Source: Algoriphagus sp. | GTDB lineage: Bacteria; Bacteroidota; Bacteroidia; Cytophagales; Cyclobacteriaceae | Direction: 5' to 3' | Length of the DNA: 47,866 bases | Assembly (NCBI GenBank): GCA_030729785.1 | Contig: JANQWS010000096.1 | Coordinates: 1 to 47,866, forward strand | Shown here: one piece after another, positions 17,895 through 25,776 of the stretch | Layout of the letters: each line of letters starts with the position of its first letter | Position numbering within the stretch: position 1 is the first letter of the stretch | Translations under genes and position numbers: made by a program | The notes under the pieces: model-generated | Seen by the model: the letters and a program-made list of their open reading frames with translations, nothing else | Told to the model about the DNA's origin: nothing | Databases searched by the model: none

Positions 17895-18002
17895 AGTACA
17901 AACGGTCTTGCTACAAATTAAGCCAAAAAAAGACAGCTTGCTGTCAACATTTAGTACTTTGGATGAGTTTGAATGTATCTTTCGGAAAAATTAATCTTAG
18001 GA

Positions 18003-18515
18003 ATGGCTATTGGAACCCCATTTAACTTAAAAAATTGGATTGATGAACACCGTCATTTGCTCAAGCCCCCTGTGGGCAACCAGCAAGTGTTTCTAGACAA
18101 CCAAGACTTTATTGTCATGGTAGTCGGTGGGCCCAATGCAAGAAAAGATTTTCACCAAGAGGAAGGTGAAGAATTGTTTTATCAATTGGAGGGAGATATT
18201 GTAGTCCGAATCATGGAAAATGGCCTTCCCAGGGATATTCAGGTGAAGGAAGGAGAGCTTTTCCTGCTTCCTGCGGGAGTACCCCATAGTCCTCAAAGAC
18301 CTGCCAACACGGTAGGCTTGGTCATTGAACGCTACCGCCGTCCAGGAGAACTAGATGCCTTTAGTTGGTATTGTGCTAGCTGTCATCACCTCCTCTACAA
18401 AGAAGAACTTGCCCTAGCAGATATTGTCGGCCAATTACCCCCATTGATGGAGCGTTTTTGGTCTAATTTAGAGGCTCGAACGTGCAAAAAATGTGGGTCT
18501 ATACTTGAAAAATAA
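18003..18515 (+). CDS. nbaC: 3-hydroxyanthranilate 3,4-dioxygenase
   Basis: Cupin dioxygenase opening the aromatic ring of 3-hydroxyanthranilate, the step leading to quinolinate and NAD. From the ATG at 18003 (170 aa) the iron ligands are His51 and Glu57 in FHQEEGEELF and His95 in GVPHSPQRP. The C-terminal rubredoxin-like iron site of bacterial enzymes is intact: Cys124, Cys127, Cys161 and Cys164. An upstream in-frame ATG at 17973 would add 10 residues that the family lacks. It is the first gene of haaO-kynU-kmo; the symbol haaO is also used. Confidence 0.93.
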   Translation: MAIGTPFNLKNWIDEHRHLLKPPVGNQQVFLDNQDFIVMVVGGPNARKDFHQEEGEELFYQLEGDIVVRIMENGLPRDIQVKEGELFLLPAGVPHSPQRPANTVGLVIERYRRPGELDAFSWYCASCHHLLYKEELALADIVGQLPPLMERFWSNLEARTCKKCGSILEK

Positions 18516-18574
18516 GTGGGTTTATTTCCGAAAGTAGAGTTCCCTATCCCTGTTCTAGCTTAGCCCAAGTCACC

Positions 18575-19885
18575 ATGAACCAGTTTCCTTACGAATACAG
18601 CGCTTCTTTTGCCGAAAAAATGGACGCTAACGACCCTTTAGCTCATTTTCGCGGCAAATTCCATTTTCCAAAGGTCAATGGAAATGAAGCCCTCTACTTT
18701 TGTGGCAATTCGCTAGGACTACAACCTATCGCTACTGAAGCCTACCTCAAACGGGAACTTACCCACTGGGCGGACAAGGCCGTTGACGGGCATTTTCACG
18801 GAGAGGAAGCCTGGTATGGGATTCGAAAAAAATCCAAACCCACTTTGGCACAAATCCTGGGTGCTAAAGAAGGGGAAGTGGTCGCCATGAATAATTTATC
18901 GGTCAACCTTCATTTGCTGATGGTTTCCTTTTACAGACCTACTTCTAGCCGATACAAAATTTTAGTGGAAGCAGGTGCATTCCCTTCCGACCAGTACATG
19001 CTAGAGACTCAGCTGAAGTTTCATGGCTTAAATCCCAGCGATGCCTTGGTGGAGATACATCCTCGAGAAGGAGAATATACCCTACGTACAGAAGATATTG
19101 AGGCTGAAATCCAAAGACAAGGGGATGCGCTTGCGATGGTCAATATGTCAGGAATCCAGTATTACACCGGCCAATTTTTTGATATTCAACGAATCACTCA
19201 GGCAGCACATGGGGTAGGGGCAGTAGCCGGATTTGATTTGGCACATGCCGCAGGAAATGTCCCCATGAAGCTGCATGACTGGCAAGTAGACTTTGCTACC
19301 TGGTGCAGCTATAAATACTTAAATTCTGGACCAGGGAATGTTTCCGGAATATTTGTACACGAGACGTATGCCAATCGCCCAGACCTACCTCGATTTGCCG
19401 GTTGGTGGGGCCATAGCGAAGCAGAGCGCTTTAAAATGGAGAAGGGCTTTGTACCCATGGAGGGCGCAGATGGATGGCAATTAGCCAACTCCAATGTATT
19501 GGCTCTAGCGGCACACCAAGCCTCACTAGACCTGTTTCAGGAGGCTGGCATGACTGCACTGCGAGAAAAAAGTATTCGCCTCACGGGCTATTTAGAATAC
19601 CTTATTCAGCAGATAAGTGGAAATTCAGGTGTACTAGAAATCATTACTCCAACAAATCCTGAAGAACGGGGATGTCAACTGTCGCTATTGATTCATAAGG
19701 GAGGAAAGGCAGTCTTTGACGAGTGGTATAGTCAGGGGGTCGTAGGAGATTGGAGAAATCCCAATGTCATTCGATTGGCACCAACACCCCTGTACACCCG
19801 GTACTCCGATGTATACCGATTTGCCAAAATTTTAGAAAAATCCCTACGCAAATTTATCGATTCACCTACAACCATACCGGGATGA
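18575..19885 (+). CDS. kynU: Kynureninase
   Basis: PLP enzyme of 436 residues that splits 3-hydroxykynurenine (or kynurenine) to 3-hydroxyanthranilate (or anthranilate) plus alanine. CGNSLGLQP near residue 49, GAFPSDQYM, DLAHAAGNVP and WCSYKYLNSGPG are family signatures; Lys247 in SYKY is the PLP Schiff-base lysine. It lies 59 bases after haaO, and its TGA overlaps the kmo ATG as ATGA. Confidence 0.96.
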   Translation: MNQFPYEYSASFAEKMDANDPLAHFRGKFHFPKVNGNEALYFCGNSLGLQPIATEAYLKRELTHWADKAVDGHFHGEEAWYGIRKKSKPTLAQILGAKEGEVVAMNNLSVNLHLLMVSFYRPTSSRYKILVEAGAFPSDQYMLETQLKFHGLNPSDALVEIHPREGEYTLRTEDIEAEIQRQGDALAMVNMSGIQYYTGQFFDIQRITQAAHGVGAVAGFDLAHAAGNVPMKLHDWQVDFATWCSYKYLNSGPGNVSGIFVHETYANRPDLPRFAGWWGHSEAERFKMEKGFVPMEGADGWQLANSNVLALAAHQASLDLFQEAGMTALREKSIRLTGYLEYLIQQISGNSGVLEIITPTNPEERGCQLSLLIHKGGKAVFDEWYSQGVVGDWRNPNVIRLAPTPLYTRYSDVYRFAKILEKSLRKFIDSPTTIPG

Positions 19886-21237
19886 ACAAGGAATCGCTTT
19901 CCATCTTAGGAGGAGGACTAATCGGCAGTTTGTGGGCGATATACCTTCGGAAACTTGGTTATCCCGTACAGGTTTTTGACAAAAGACCCGACACTTCCCA
20001 AGCCAAAGAAATCGAGGGAGGAAGGTCCATCAACATGGCCTTGAGTTTTCGAGGATTAAAAAGTTTGGAAAAGGTAGGCTTAAAGGATAAAATACTTCCC
20101 TTAGCGATTCCCATGTATGGCCGAGAAGTGCACGACGAGCAAGGCAATACCCAGTTTATGCCTTATGGGCAAGCCAACCAAGCGATTTACTCCATTTCAA
20201 GAGGCAAATTCAATCTGCTACTCAGTGAGGAGGCCAGCCGCTTAGGTGCCACATTTCATTTCAGGCATAAATTTAAGTCCATTGATTTTGCCAGTTCGCA
20301 ACTGACTTTTGAGACCCCTACTGGCCTTCAGAAAACCGAAGGAGGCATTGTTTTTGGAGCAGATGGAGCCTATTCTGCCTTGCGACTCGCAATGCAAAAG
20401 CAAGCTCGCTTTAATTTAACCCAAGAATACATCAGCCATGGCTACAAAGAGCTCAGCATTCCTCCGTTGGCCAATGGAGATTTTGCCCTGTCTCCCAATG
20501 CATTGCATATTTGGCCTAGGGGAAGTTTTATGCTAATTGCTCTTCCCAATCCTGACCATTCTTTTACCTGCACCTTATTTTTACCCTTTGACGGGGAAGG
20601 GCAAAGCTTTTCGCAGCTCCATGACGAAAAAAGCTTACTTCAATTTTTCCAAACTTACTTCAAGGATGCACTTCCCCTTATGCCTCAGTTGACTCAGGAG
20701 TTTTTTACCAATCCTACCTCCTCGCTCATCAATATCTCCTGCTATCCATGGGCAAAAGGAAAATCACTCTTGCTAGGGGATGCGTCCCATGCAATGGTTC
20801 CTTTTTATGGGCAGGGGATGAATAGTGGCTTTGAAGATTGCTTTGAATTGCATGCAGCTATCGAAGGGGCCAAACCCGATCAATGGGAATTGATTTTCCA
20901 GGAGTTTCAAGAAACACGCAAACCCAATACAGATGCCATGTGCACCCTAGCTATGGAAAATTTTGTGGAAATGCGGGATCATGTTGCCGACCCTCGTTTT
21001 GTACTTCGAAAAAAAATAGAGTCCCTACTTCACGAAGCATATCCTACTAGATGGGTTCCCCTTTACACCATGGTTACCTTTTCTGACTTACCCTATCGGG
21101 AAGCTTACCGCAGGGGAAAGCTTCAGGAGAAAGTAATGGATGAAGTGATGGCTGATCCATTGATTGCCCAAAACTGGAAGCAATTGGATTTGGAAGGGAT
21201 CTTGACCAAGCTTCAGCAATTAGACAGGAGTCGCTGA
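19882..21237 (+). CDS. kmo: Kynurenine 3-monooxygenase
   Basis: Flavoprotein hydroxylase making 3-hydroxykynurenine. From the ATG at 19882 it has 451 residues. The FAD Rossmann motif is GGGLIGS at 10-16, then GRSINMALSFRGL (a KMO-specific segment), and GDASHAM at 299-305 followed by PFYGQGMNSGFED. The frame continues upstream inside kynU, but the ATGA overlap and the FAD motif position fix the start. With KynU and the dioxygenase it makes the lower kynurenine route; tryptophan 2,3-dioxygenase and formamidase are not in the window. Confidence 0.95.
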   Translation: MNKESLSILGGGLIGSLWAIYLRKLGYPVQVFDKRPDTSQAKEIEGGRSINMALSFRGLKSLEKVGLKDKILPLAIPMYGREVHDEQGNTQFMPYGQANQAIYSISRGKFNLLLSEEASRLGATFHFRHKFKSIDFASSQLTFETPTGLQKTEGGIVFGADGAYSALRLAMQKQARFNLTQEYISHGYKELSIPPLANGDFALSPNALHIWPRGSFMLIALPNPDHSFTCTLFLPFDGEGQSFSQLHDEKSLLQFFQTYFKDALPLMPQLTQEFFTNPTSSLINISCYPWAKGKSLLLGDASHAMVPFYGQGMNSGFEDCFELHAAIEGAKPDQWELIFQEFQETRKPNTDAMCTLAMENFVEMRDHVADPRFVLRKKIESLLHEAYPTRWVPLYTMVTFSDLPYREAYRRGKLQEKVMDEVMADPLIAQNWKQLDLEGILTKLQQLDRSR

Positions 21238-21300
21238 GGGAGGTAATTCGCGATTTACAAAAGGCCGTTTTGGTCAAGAAAATTTTAGAAGTTGGGCTTG

Positions 21301-22332
21301 CTACAGGTCAAATAAAGTCCCACTTGCTCCTGTAGGCTTTATTTTCAAGTGTTTGTAGGCAAGTTCAGTAGCCATCCTTCCTCTTGAAGTCCGTTTGAGG
21401 TAGCCCTCCTGAATCAAAAAGGGTTCGTATACTTCCTCAATCGTTTCTGCTTCTTCCCCGCAAGCGGTCGCAATGGTTCCCAACCCTACAGGCCCTCCTT
21501 TAAATTTTTCAATAATGGTCAGTAGGATCCGATTATCCATTTCATCCAAGCCATTTTCATCTACATCTAAGGCATTCAAAGCCATTTTGGCAATTTCCAA
21601 GGTAATGGTTCCATTTCCTTTAATCTCAGCAAAATCTCTTGTACGTCGCAATAGCATGTTGGCTATTCGAGGGGTACCTCGGCTTCGACGGGCTAGTTCG
21701 TAGGCAGCTACCTCATCAAGAGGTGTTTGTAAGATCCCTCCCGAGCGAAGGACAATGTCGGTTAGCAATTTCGCATCGTAGTATTCCAAACGGGAGTTGA
21801 TGCCAAATCGGGCTCGTAGTGGCGAAGTGAGTAGGCCCGATCGCGTAGTTGCTCCAATCAATGTAAATGGATTGAGAGAGATTTGGACGGATCGCGCATT
21901 GGGTCCACTGTCCAGCATAATATCGATTCGATAGTCCTCCATTGCAGAATAGAGGTACTCTTCTACCACGGGATTGAGTCGGTGGATCTCATCAATAAAC
22001 AAGACATCCCCTTCTTCCAGGTTGGTCAGAAGGCCCGCCAAATCCGAAGGTTTGTCCAAAACAGGGCCAGAGGTGATTTTTATCCCTGCTTGCAGTTCGT
22101 TTGCAATAATATGGCTGAGGGTAGTTTTCCCTAAGCCTGGAGGTCCATGCAGGAGCACATGATCGAGGGGCTCATTTCTTTTTTTTGCCGCATGCACAAA
22201 TACCCTTAAGTTTTCAATGATCTTGGCCTGACCGGTAAAATCTTCAAAGCTCAATGGGCGTAAAGCACGCTCAAACTCCCGGTCCTTAGGTCCTAAGTTT
22301 GATTCGTCTCCAGTTAAATAATCTTCTCTCAT
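21301..22332 (-). CDS. ruvB: RuvB, Holliday junction branch-migration helicase
   Basis: AAA+ motor of the RuvAB complex. With the ATG at 22332 the protein has 343 residues: [13 protein letters not shown] in the N-terminal arm, Walker A GPPGLGKT at 63-70, Walker B FIDEIHR at 112-118, sensor I in GATTR, then the [14 protein letters not shown] sensor II and the winged-helix C-terminus. A frame to 22371 adds 13 residues outside the family. It converges with kmo. Confidence 0.97.
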   Translation of the reverse strand: MREDYLTGDESNLGPKDREFERALRPLSFEDFTGQAKIIENLRVFVHAAKKRNEPLDHVLLHGPPGLGKTTLSHIIANELQAGIKITSGPVLDKPSDLAGLLTNLEEGDVLFIDEIHRLNPVVEEYLYSAMEDYRIDIMLDSGPNARSVQISLNPFTLIGATTRSGLLTSPLRARFGINSRLEYYDAKLLTDIVLRSGGILQTPLDEVAAYELARRSRGTPRIANMLLRRTRDFAEIKGNGTITLEIAKMALNALDVDENGLDEMDNRILLTIIEKFKGGPVGLGTIATACGEEAETIEEVYEPFLIQEGYLKRTSRGRMATELAYKHLKIKPTGASGTLFDL

Positions 22333-22349
22333 GCGGCTAGTGCTGATTA

Positions 22350-22357
22350 CAAATATA
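22350..22357 (-). promoter_or_regulatory. Candidate -7 box for ruvB
   Basis: TATATTTG on the minus strand is a perfect TAnnTTTG, 18 bases before the ruvB ATG. No TTG is found at the expected distance upstream, so this rests on the -7 box alone. Confidence 0.4.
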
Positions 22358-22466
22358 GGTAAAAACCCCAAGGCCTAATGAAGGGTTATTTTCCTAGTTT
22401 ATTAAAAAAGATAGATGATTATCCACAATGATGCCAGTAGTCCCTCCAAGGTACTAAAACCTGCGG

Positions 22467-22508
22467 ATTGACAGACCATGGACCACGGTCCACAGCTCAC
22501 CTAATTGA
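22467..22508. repeat. Heptad-period repeat block, GACCACG/GTCCACA type
   Basis: Six 7-bp units in register: for example GACCATG at 22474, GTCCACA at 22488 and TAATTGA at 22502. The same unit order, ending in TAATTGA, recurs at 27731-27779, and in reverse orientation and more degraded at 23524-23565. It sits between the divergent ruvB and ZIP genes. Confidence 0.65.
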
Positions 22509-22529
22509 ACCTCAAGCTTTTTTTTCTTT

Positions 22530-22557
22530 GGTTACTGGTGACAAAGCGGATAATCAG
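22530..22557. repeat. Heptad-period repeat, GGTTACT-GGTGACA type
   Basis: Four 7-bp units starting GGTTACT at 22530 and GGTGACA at 22537, preceded by a T-rich run. A reverse-complement copy lies at 41441-41468, differing at only a few of 28 positions. Confidence 0.65.
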
Positions 22558-22589
22558 AAAAAGATAAATGCAACATTATTGAATTTTTG

Positions 22590-22597
22590 TACCTTTG
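22590..22597 (+). promoter_or_regulatory. Candidate -7 box for the ZIP transporter gene
   Basis: TACCTTTG, a perfect TAnnTTTG, ends 48 bases before the ATG at 22646. A convincing -33 TTG at the right spacing is not seen. Confidence 0.45.
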
Positions 22598-22645
22598 TAA
22601 AAAAAATCTCAACCCCTACCTTCTCAGCAACGGGGTACCTAGCCT

Positions 22646-23389
22646 ATGGTATTAAAATTTAGTTTACTTTTTTTTACTGCAATTTTTGCTGGATTAGTCG
22701 TCTACACGGTACCTACCTTCAAAGAAAAGTACTTCAAGTTGGCGTTGGTTTTTGCAGGTTCCTACCTATTTTCAATTACGATCCTCCATATTTTACCAGA
22801 GCTTTTTTCGAGTAGTTTTGACCCCAGCCGCATGGGAGTCTACATTCTTTTAGGTTTTCTTTTGCAGCAACTGCTGGAGTTTTGGTCGGCAGGAATAGAG
22901 CACGGACACATCCACAGCCACCATGCTACCTCTTCCAAAGGAGTCCTTACCCTGATGATAGGGTTATTTGTTCATGCTTTTCTTGAAGGTACCCTACTTT
23001 CTCATGGAGAATCCGTACTCCCGCAAGGCCTGCATGCGCACAGTGACAAAACCATACTGATGGGGATCCTTTTACACAAAGCTCCTGCTGCTTTTGCTTT
23101 GGCAGCAGTACTTTCTAGTTCCTTATCCAAGCGCTGGACACTGGTTCTACTCAGTTTATTTGCCCTTGCTTCTCCTATCGGCATGATTTCGAGTTCTTTT
23201 TTTATCGCATCTGGCACCTTATCCACAGAAGGGCTAGGTATTTTATTTGGATTAGTTACGGGGGGATTTCTCCATATCTCTACCACCATTTTTTTTGAAA
23301 GTAGTCCGCACCATACCTTCCAGCTCAATAAACTTGCTGTAACTTTCTTGGCTGCTGCCTTGGCAATCGCTTCAGAATATTTTATTTGA
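22646..23389 (+). CDS. ZIP-family divalent metal transporter
   Basis: A 247-residue membrane protein with about seven to eight hydrophobic segments. The metal-binding helix motifs are HAFLEG at 110-115 and HKAPAAFALA at 144-153, corresponding to the HNxxEG and HExPEG ligand sites of ZIP proteins. A His-rich loop, HGHIHSHH at 86-93, precedes them, as in zinc carriers. It most likely moves zinc or iron into the cytoplasm. It stands alone, between repeat-rich intergenic regions. Confidence 0.88.
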   Translation: MVLKFSLLFFTAIFAGLVVYTVPTFKEKYFKLALVFAGSYLFSITILHILPELFSSSFDPSRMGVYILLGFLLQQLLEFWSAGIEHGHIHSHHATSSKGVLTLMIGLFVHAFLEGTLLSHGESVLPQGLHAHSDKTILMGILLHKAPAAFALAAVLSSSLSKRWTLVLLSLFALASPIGMISSSFFIASGTLSTEGLGILFGLVTGGFLHISTTIFFESSPHHTFQLNKLAVTFLAAALAIASEYFI

Positions 23390-23801
23390 TTGCACGCCCT
23401 CTTATTTACTTCGGTTCCAAAAAAGTTTGTTCCAATTTCTTAGCAATGGCCAGGAAGTAGGCCAGTGGTCTGTCGAGGATATCCGCTTTGTTAGCAAGAA
23501 CAAAAGAAAATAAGAGTGAGGATCCAATTGGGTGAGCCGCGAGCTGGGGTCCGTTCCCCATGGACAATAGTAGTAGCAGACTAATTTTCAAACACTTGAA
23601 CTGAACTATCTTTGAGATACCAAGGATTTTTACCCTATCCCATCTTTCACATCCAATTCCTTTCATCCTAGTTGATCCCCGTTAATCTTTGGAATAACGG
23701 GCCTTTTATCCTATTTTTTAGGTTAAATTGAATTTTGAAACAAATTTGGTTCGCCATTTTGGTCAGAAATCAATCGTAAACCCACCCTAACCTGTGACCG
23801 C
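23390..23801. other. Gap of about 410 bp, no credible gene
   Basis: Besides the heptad block at 23524-23565, it holds a stem CCCGTTA at 23678-23684 and TAACGGG at 23695-23701 followed by CCTTTT, a possible weak terminator on the plus strand. A minus-strand open frame at 23406-23666 crosses the heptad block and shows no domain, so I do not call it. No TAnnTTTG box was found directly ahead of the DUF4212 gene. Confidence 0.45.
23524..23565 (-). repeat. Degraded reverse copy of the GTCCACG-type heptad block
   Basis: Read on the plus strand, units CCAATTG, GGTGAGC, CGCGAGC, CGTTCCC and CATGGAC run in 7-bp register. CAATTGG-GTGAGC corresponds to the reverse of the CTCACC-TAATTG end of the block at 22467-22508. 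Confidence 0.5.
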
Positions 23802-24065
23802 ATGTCAACTTCTCCTACAAAAATGGAGCGCTATTGGAAAAAAAACCTCCAAACGCTAGCAATCCTTCTGAGTTTTTGGTTTTTAGTCTCTTTTGGTTTT
23901 GGAATCATCTGGGTGGAGGAACTCAATACGATTCGTTTGGGGGGCTTCAAACTGGGATTTTGGTTTGCACAGCAAGGCTCTATCTACACCTTTGTCTTAC
24001 TTATATTCATCTATGTTTATCGCATGAATGCCTTAGATCGGGAATTTAAAGTCAACGAAGATTAA
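23802..24065 (+). CDS. DUF4212 small subunit of a sodium:solute symporter
   Basis: An 87-residue protein with two membrane helices (about 18-38 and 52-72). The pattern W.KNLQTL, then FGFGIIWVEELN and GFKLGFWFAQQGSIYTFVLLIF, is the DUF4212 signature. Members are always encoded directly before a large symporter, as here, with one base between the genes, and are thought to be its accessory subunit. Confidence 0.93.
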   Translation: MSTSPTKMERYWKKNLQTLAILLSFWFLVSFGFGIIWVEELNTIRLGGFKLGFWFAQQGSIYTFVLLIFIYVYRMNALDREFKVNED

Positions 24066-24066
24066 T

Positions 24067-25752
24067 ATGGACCTATTGACCTGGACCTACCTCCTAGTAG
24101 GAGTTACTTTTGCACTGTACATCGGCATCGCTATTTGGAGCCGCGCAGGCTCTACCCAAGAATTTTACGTAGCCGGAGGCGGCGTGTCCCCCTTAGCCAA
24201 TGGCCTAGCCACAGCGGCTGATTGGATGTCTGCTGCTTCATTCATGTCTATGGCAGGAATCATCTCCTTCTCGGGATACGACGGCTCGGTGTACCTCATG
24301 GGCTGGACGGGCGGCTATGTATTACTAGCCTTATTGCTAGCCCCTTACCTGCGGAAATTTGGAAAATTCACGGTGCCTGACTTTGTTGGCGACCGGTTCT
24401 ATTCCAATAAAGCACGTGTGGTAGCAGTCATCTGTGCACTATTTATTTCATTCACCTATGTAGCAGGACAAATGCGTGGGGTCGGCATCGTCTTCTCTCG
24501 TTACCTTGAGCTGCCCATCGAATGGGGAGTAGTCATCGGCATGGCTATTGTATTCTTTTATGCTGTGCTTGGTGGCATGAAAGGAATTACTTACACGCAA
24601 GTAGCGCAATACTGCGTCTTGATTTTTGCCTACCTCGTTCCTGCTATATTCATCTCCATGCAACTCACTGGCAACCCCATCCCACAGCTGGGACTAGGTG
24701 GAGAGGTGGCAGATGGGGTACCCCTTTTGGATAAGCTCGATGGGATTTTGGCAGACCTAGGCTTTGAAGAATATACCGCGGGCAAAAAAAGTATCCCTGA
24801 CCTCTTCATGATTACTTTGGCGCTGATGGTGGGTACTGCAGGACTCCCACACGTGATTGTTCGCTTTTTCACGGTCCCCAAGGTGCGAGATGCACGCCTT
24901 TCTGCAGGCTATGCCTTGGCCTTTATTGCGATCCTTTACACTGCAGCTCCTGCTGTCGCAGCCTTTGGTATTTACAATACTATCCAATCGACCTCCGAAA
25001 AGTCCATCAACGACCTCCCCCCCTGGGTAACCAATTGGCAGCAGACGAATCTCATCGGTATTGAGGATAAAAATGGAGACGGTAAAATTCAATATTTGGC
25101 AGACCCTGCCGCCAATGAACTTAGGATCGATAAGGACATCATGGTCTTGGCAAGCCCAGAAATCGCGGCACTTCCCAATTGGGTAGTTGGACTCGTTGCT
25201 GCTGGTGCCATGGCGGCAGCCCTTTCTACTGCCGCTGGCTTGCTCCTTGTGATCTCTACCTCTATCTCTCGAGACCTATTCAAAACATTCCAACCTGGAA
25301 TTTCAGATAAAAAAGAGCTACGAATTGCACGAATTGCTGCAGCAGGGGCCGTACTTCTTGCTGGATATTTTGGAATCAATCCCCCTGGTTTTGTGGCTGA
25401 GGTAGTGGCTTTTGCCTTTGGCTTGGCAGCCTCTTCCTTCTTTCCCGTTATTTTACTTGGTATCTTTTCCACCCGGATCAATAAAGAAGGAGCTATAGCC
25501 GGAATGATCGCAGGCCTCGTATTCACGGTCAGCTACATTTCTTACTTCAAGTTTATCTCCCCTGAACTGAATACTGCTGCCCATTGGTGGTGGGGAATCT
25601 CTCCCGAAGGGATTGGTTCTCTCGGAATGGCTCTCAATTTTGTGGTATGCTATGGCGTCTCCTACCTGACGCCTGCTCCACCCAAAGAAGTGCAGCAGCT
25701 CATTCAAGAAATTCGAATTCCTAAAGGTGCTGGAAAAGCCATTGACCATTAA
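24067..25752 (+). CDS. Sodium:solute symporter (SSS family), probable acetate/short-chain carboxylate importer
   Basis: A 561-residue membrane protein with about 13 helices. EFYVAGGGVSPLANGLATAADWMSAASF in pieces (the GGG and AADWMSAAS motifs) marks the VC_2705-like branch of SSS carriers that pair with DUF4212. A hydrophilic insert around residues 325-360 contains EDKNGDGKIQ, a calcium-loop-like DxNxDG sequence. The location between DUF4212 and acetyl-CoA synthetase points to acetate or a related acid as substrate; that is inference from context. Confidence 0.9.
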   Translation: MDLLTWTYLLVGVTFALYIGIAIWSRAGSTQEFYVAGGGVSPLANGLATAADWMSAASFMSMAGIISFSGYDGSVYLMGWTGGYVLLALLLAPYLRKFGKFTVPDFVGDRFYSNKARVVAVICALFISFTYVAGQMRGVGIVFSRYLELPIEWGVVIGMAIVFFYAVLGGMKGITYTQVAQYCVLIFAYLVPAIFISMQLTGNPIPQLGLGGEVADGVPLLDKLDGILADLGFEEYTAGKKSIPDLFMITLALMVGTAGLPHVIVRFFTVPKVRDARLSAGYALAFIAILYTAAPAVAAFGIYNTIQSTSEKSINDLPPWVTNWQQTNLIGIEDKNGDGKIQYLADPAANELRIDKDIMVLASPEIAALPNWVVGLVAAGAMAAALSTAAGLLLVISTSISRDLFKTFQPGISDKKELRIARIAAAGAVLLAGYFGINPPGFVAEVVAFAFGLAASSFFPVILLGIFSTRINKEGAIAGMIAGLVFTVSYISYFKFISPELNTAAHWWWGISPEGIGSLGMALNFVVCYGVSYLTPAPPKEVQQLIQEIRIPKGAGKAIDH

Positions 25753-25776
25753 TTTACAATTACTAGTTCGCATGCA

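Noticed and set aside
19750-19881. Longer kmo start inside kynU
   Set aside because: The extra 44 residues overlap kynU in another frame and precede the FAD motif; the ATGA overlap at 19882 is the natural start.
23406-23666. Minus-strand open frame of 86 codons with a hydrophobic stretch
   Set aside because: It runs through a heptad repeat block and has no recognisable motif or promoter.
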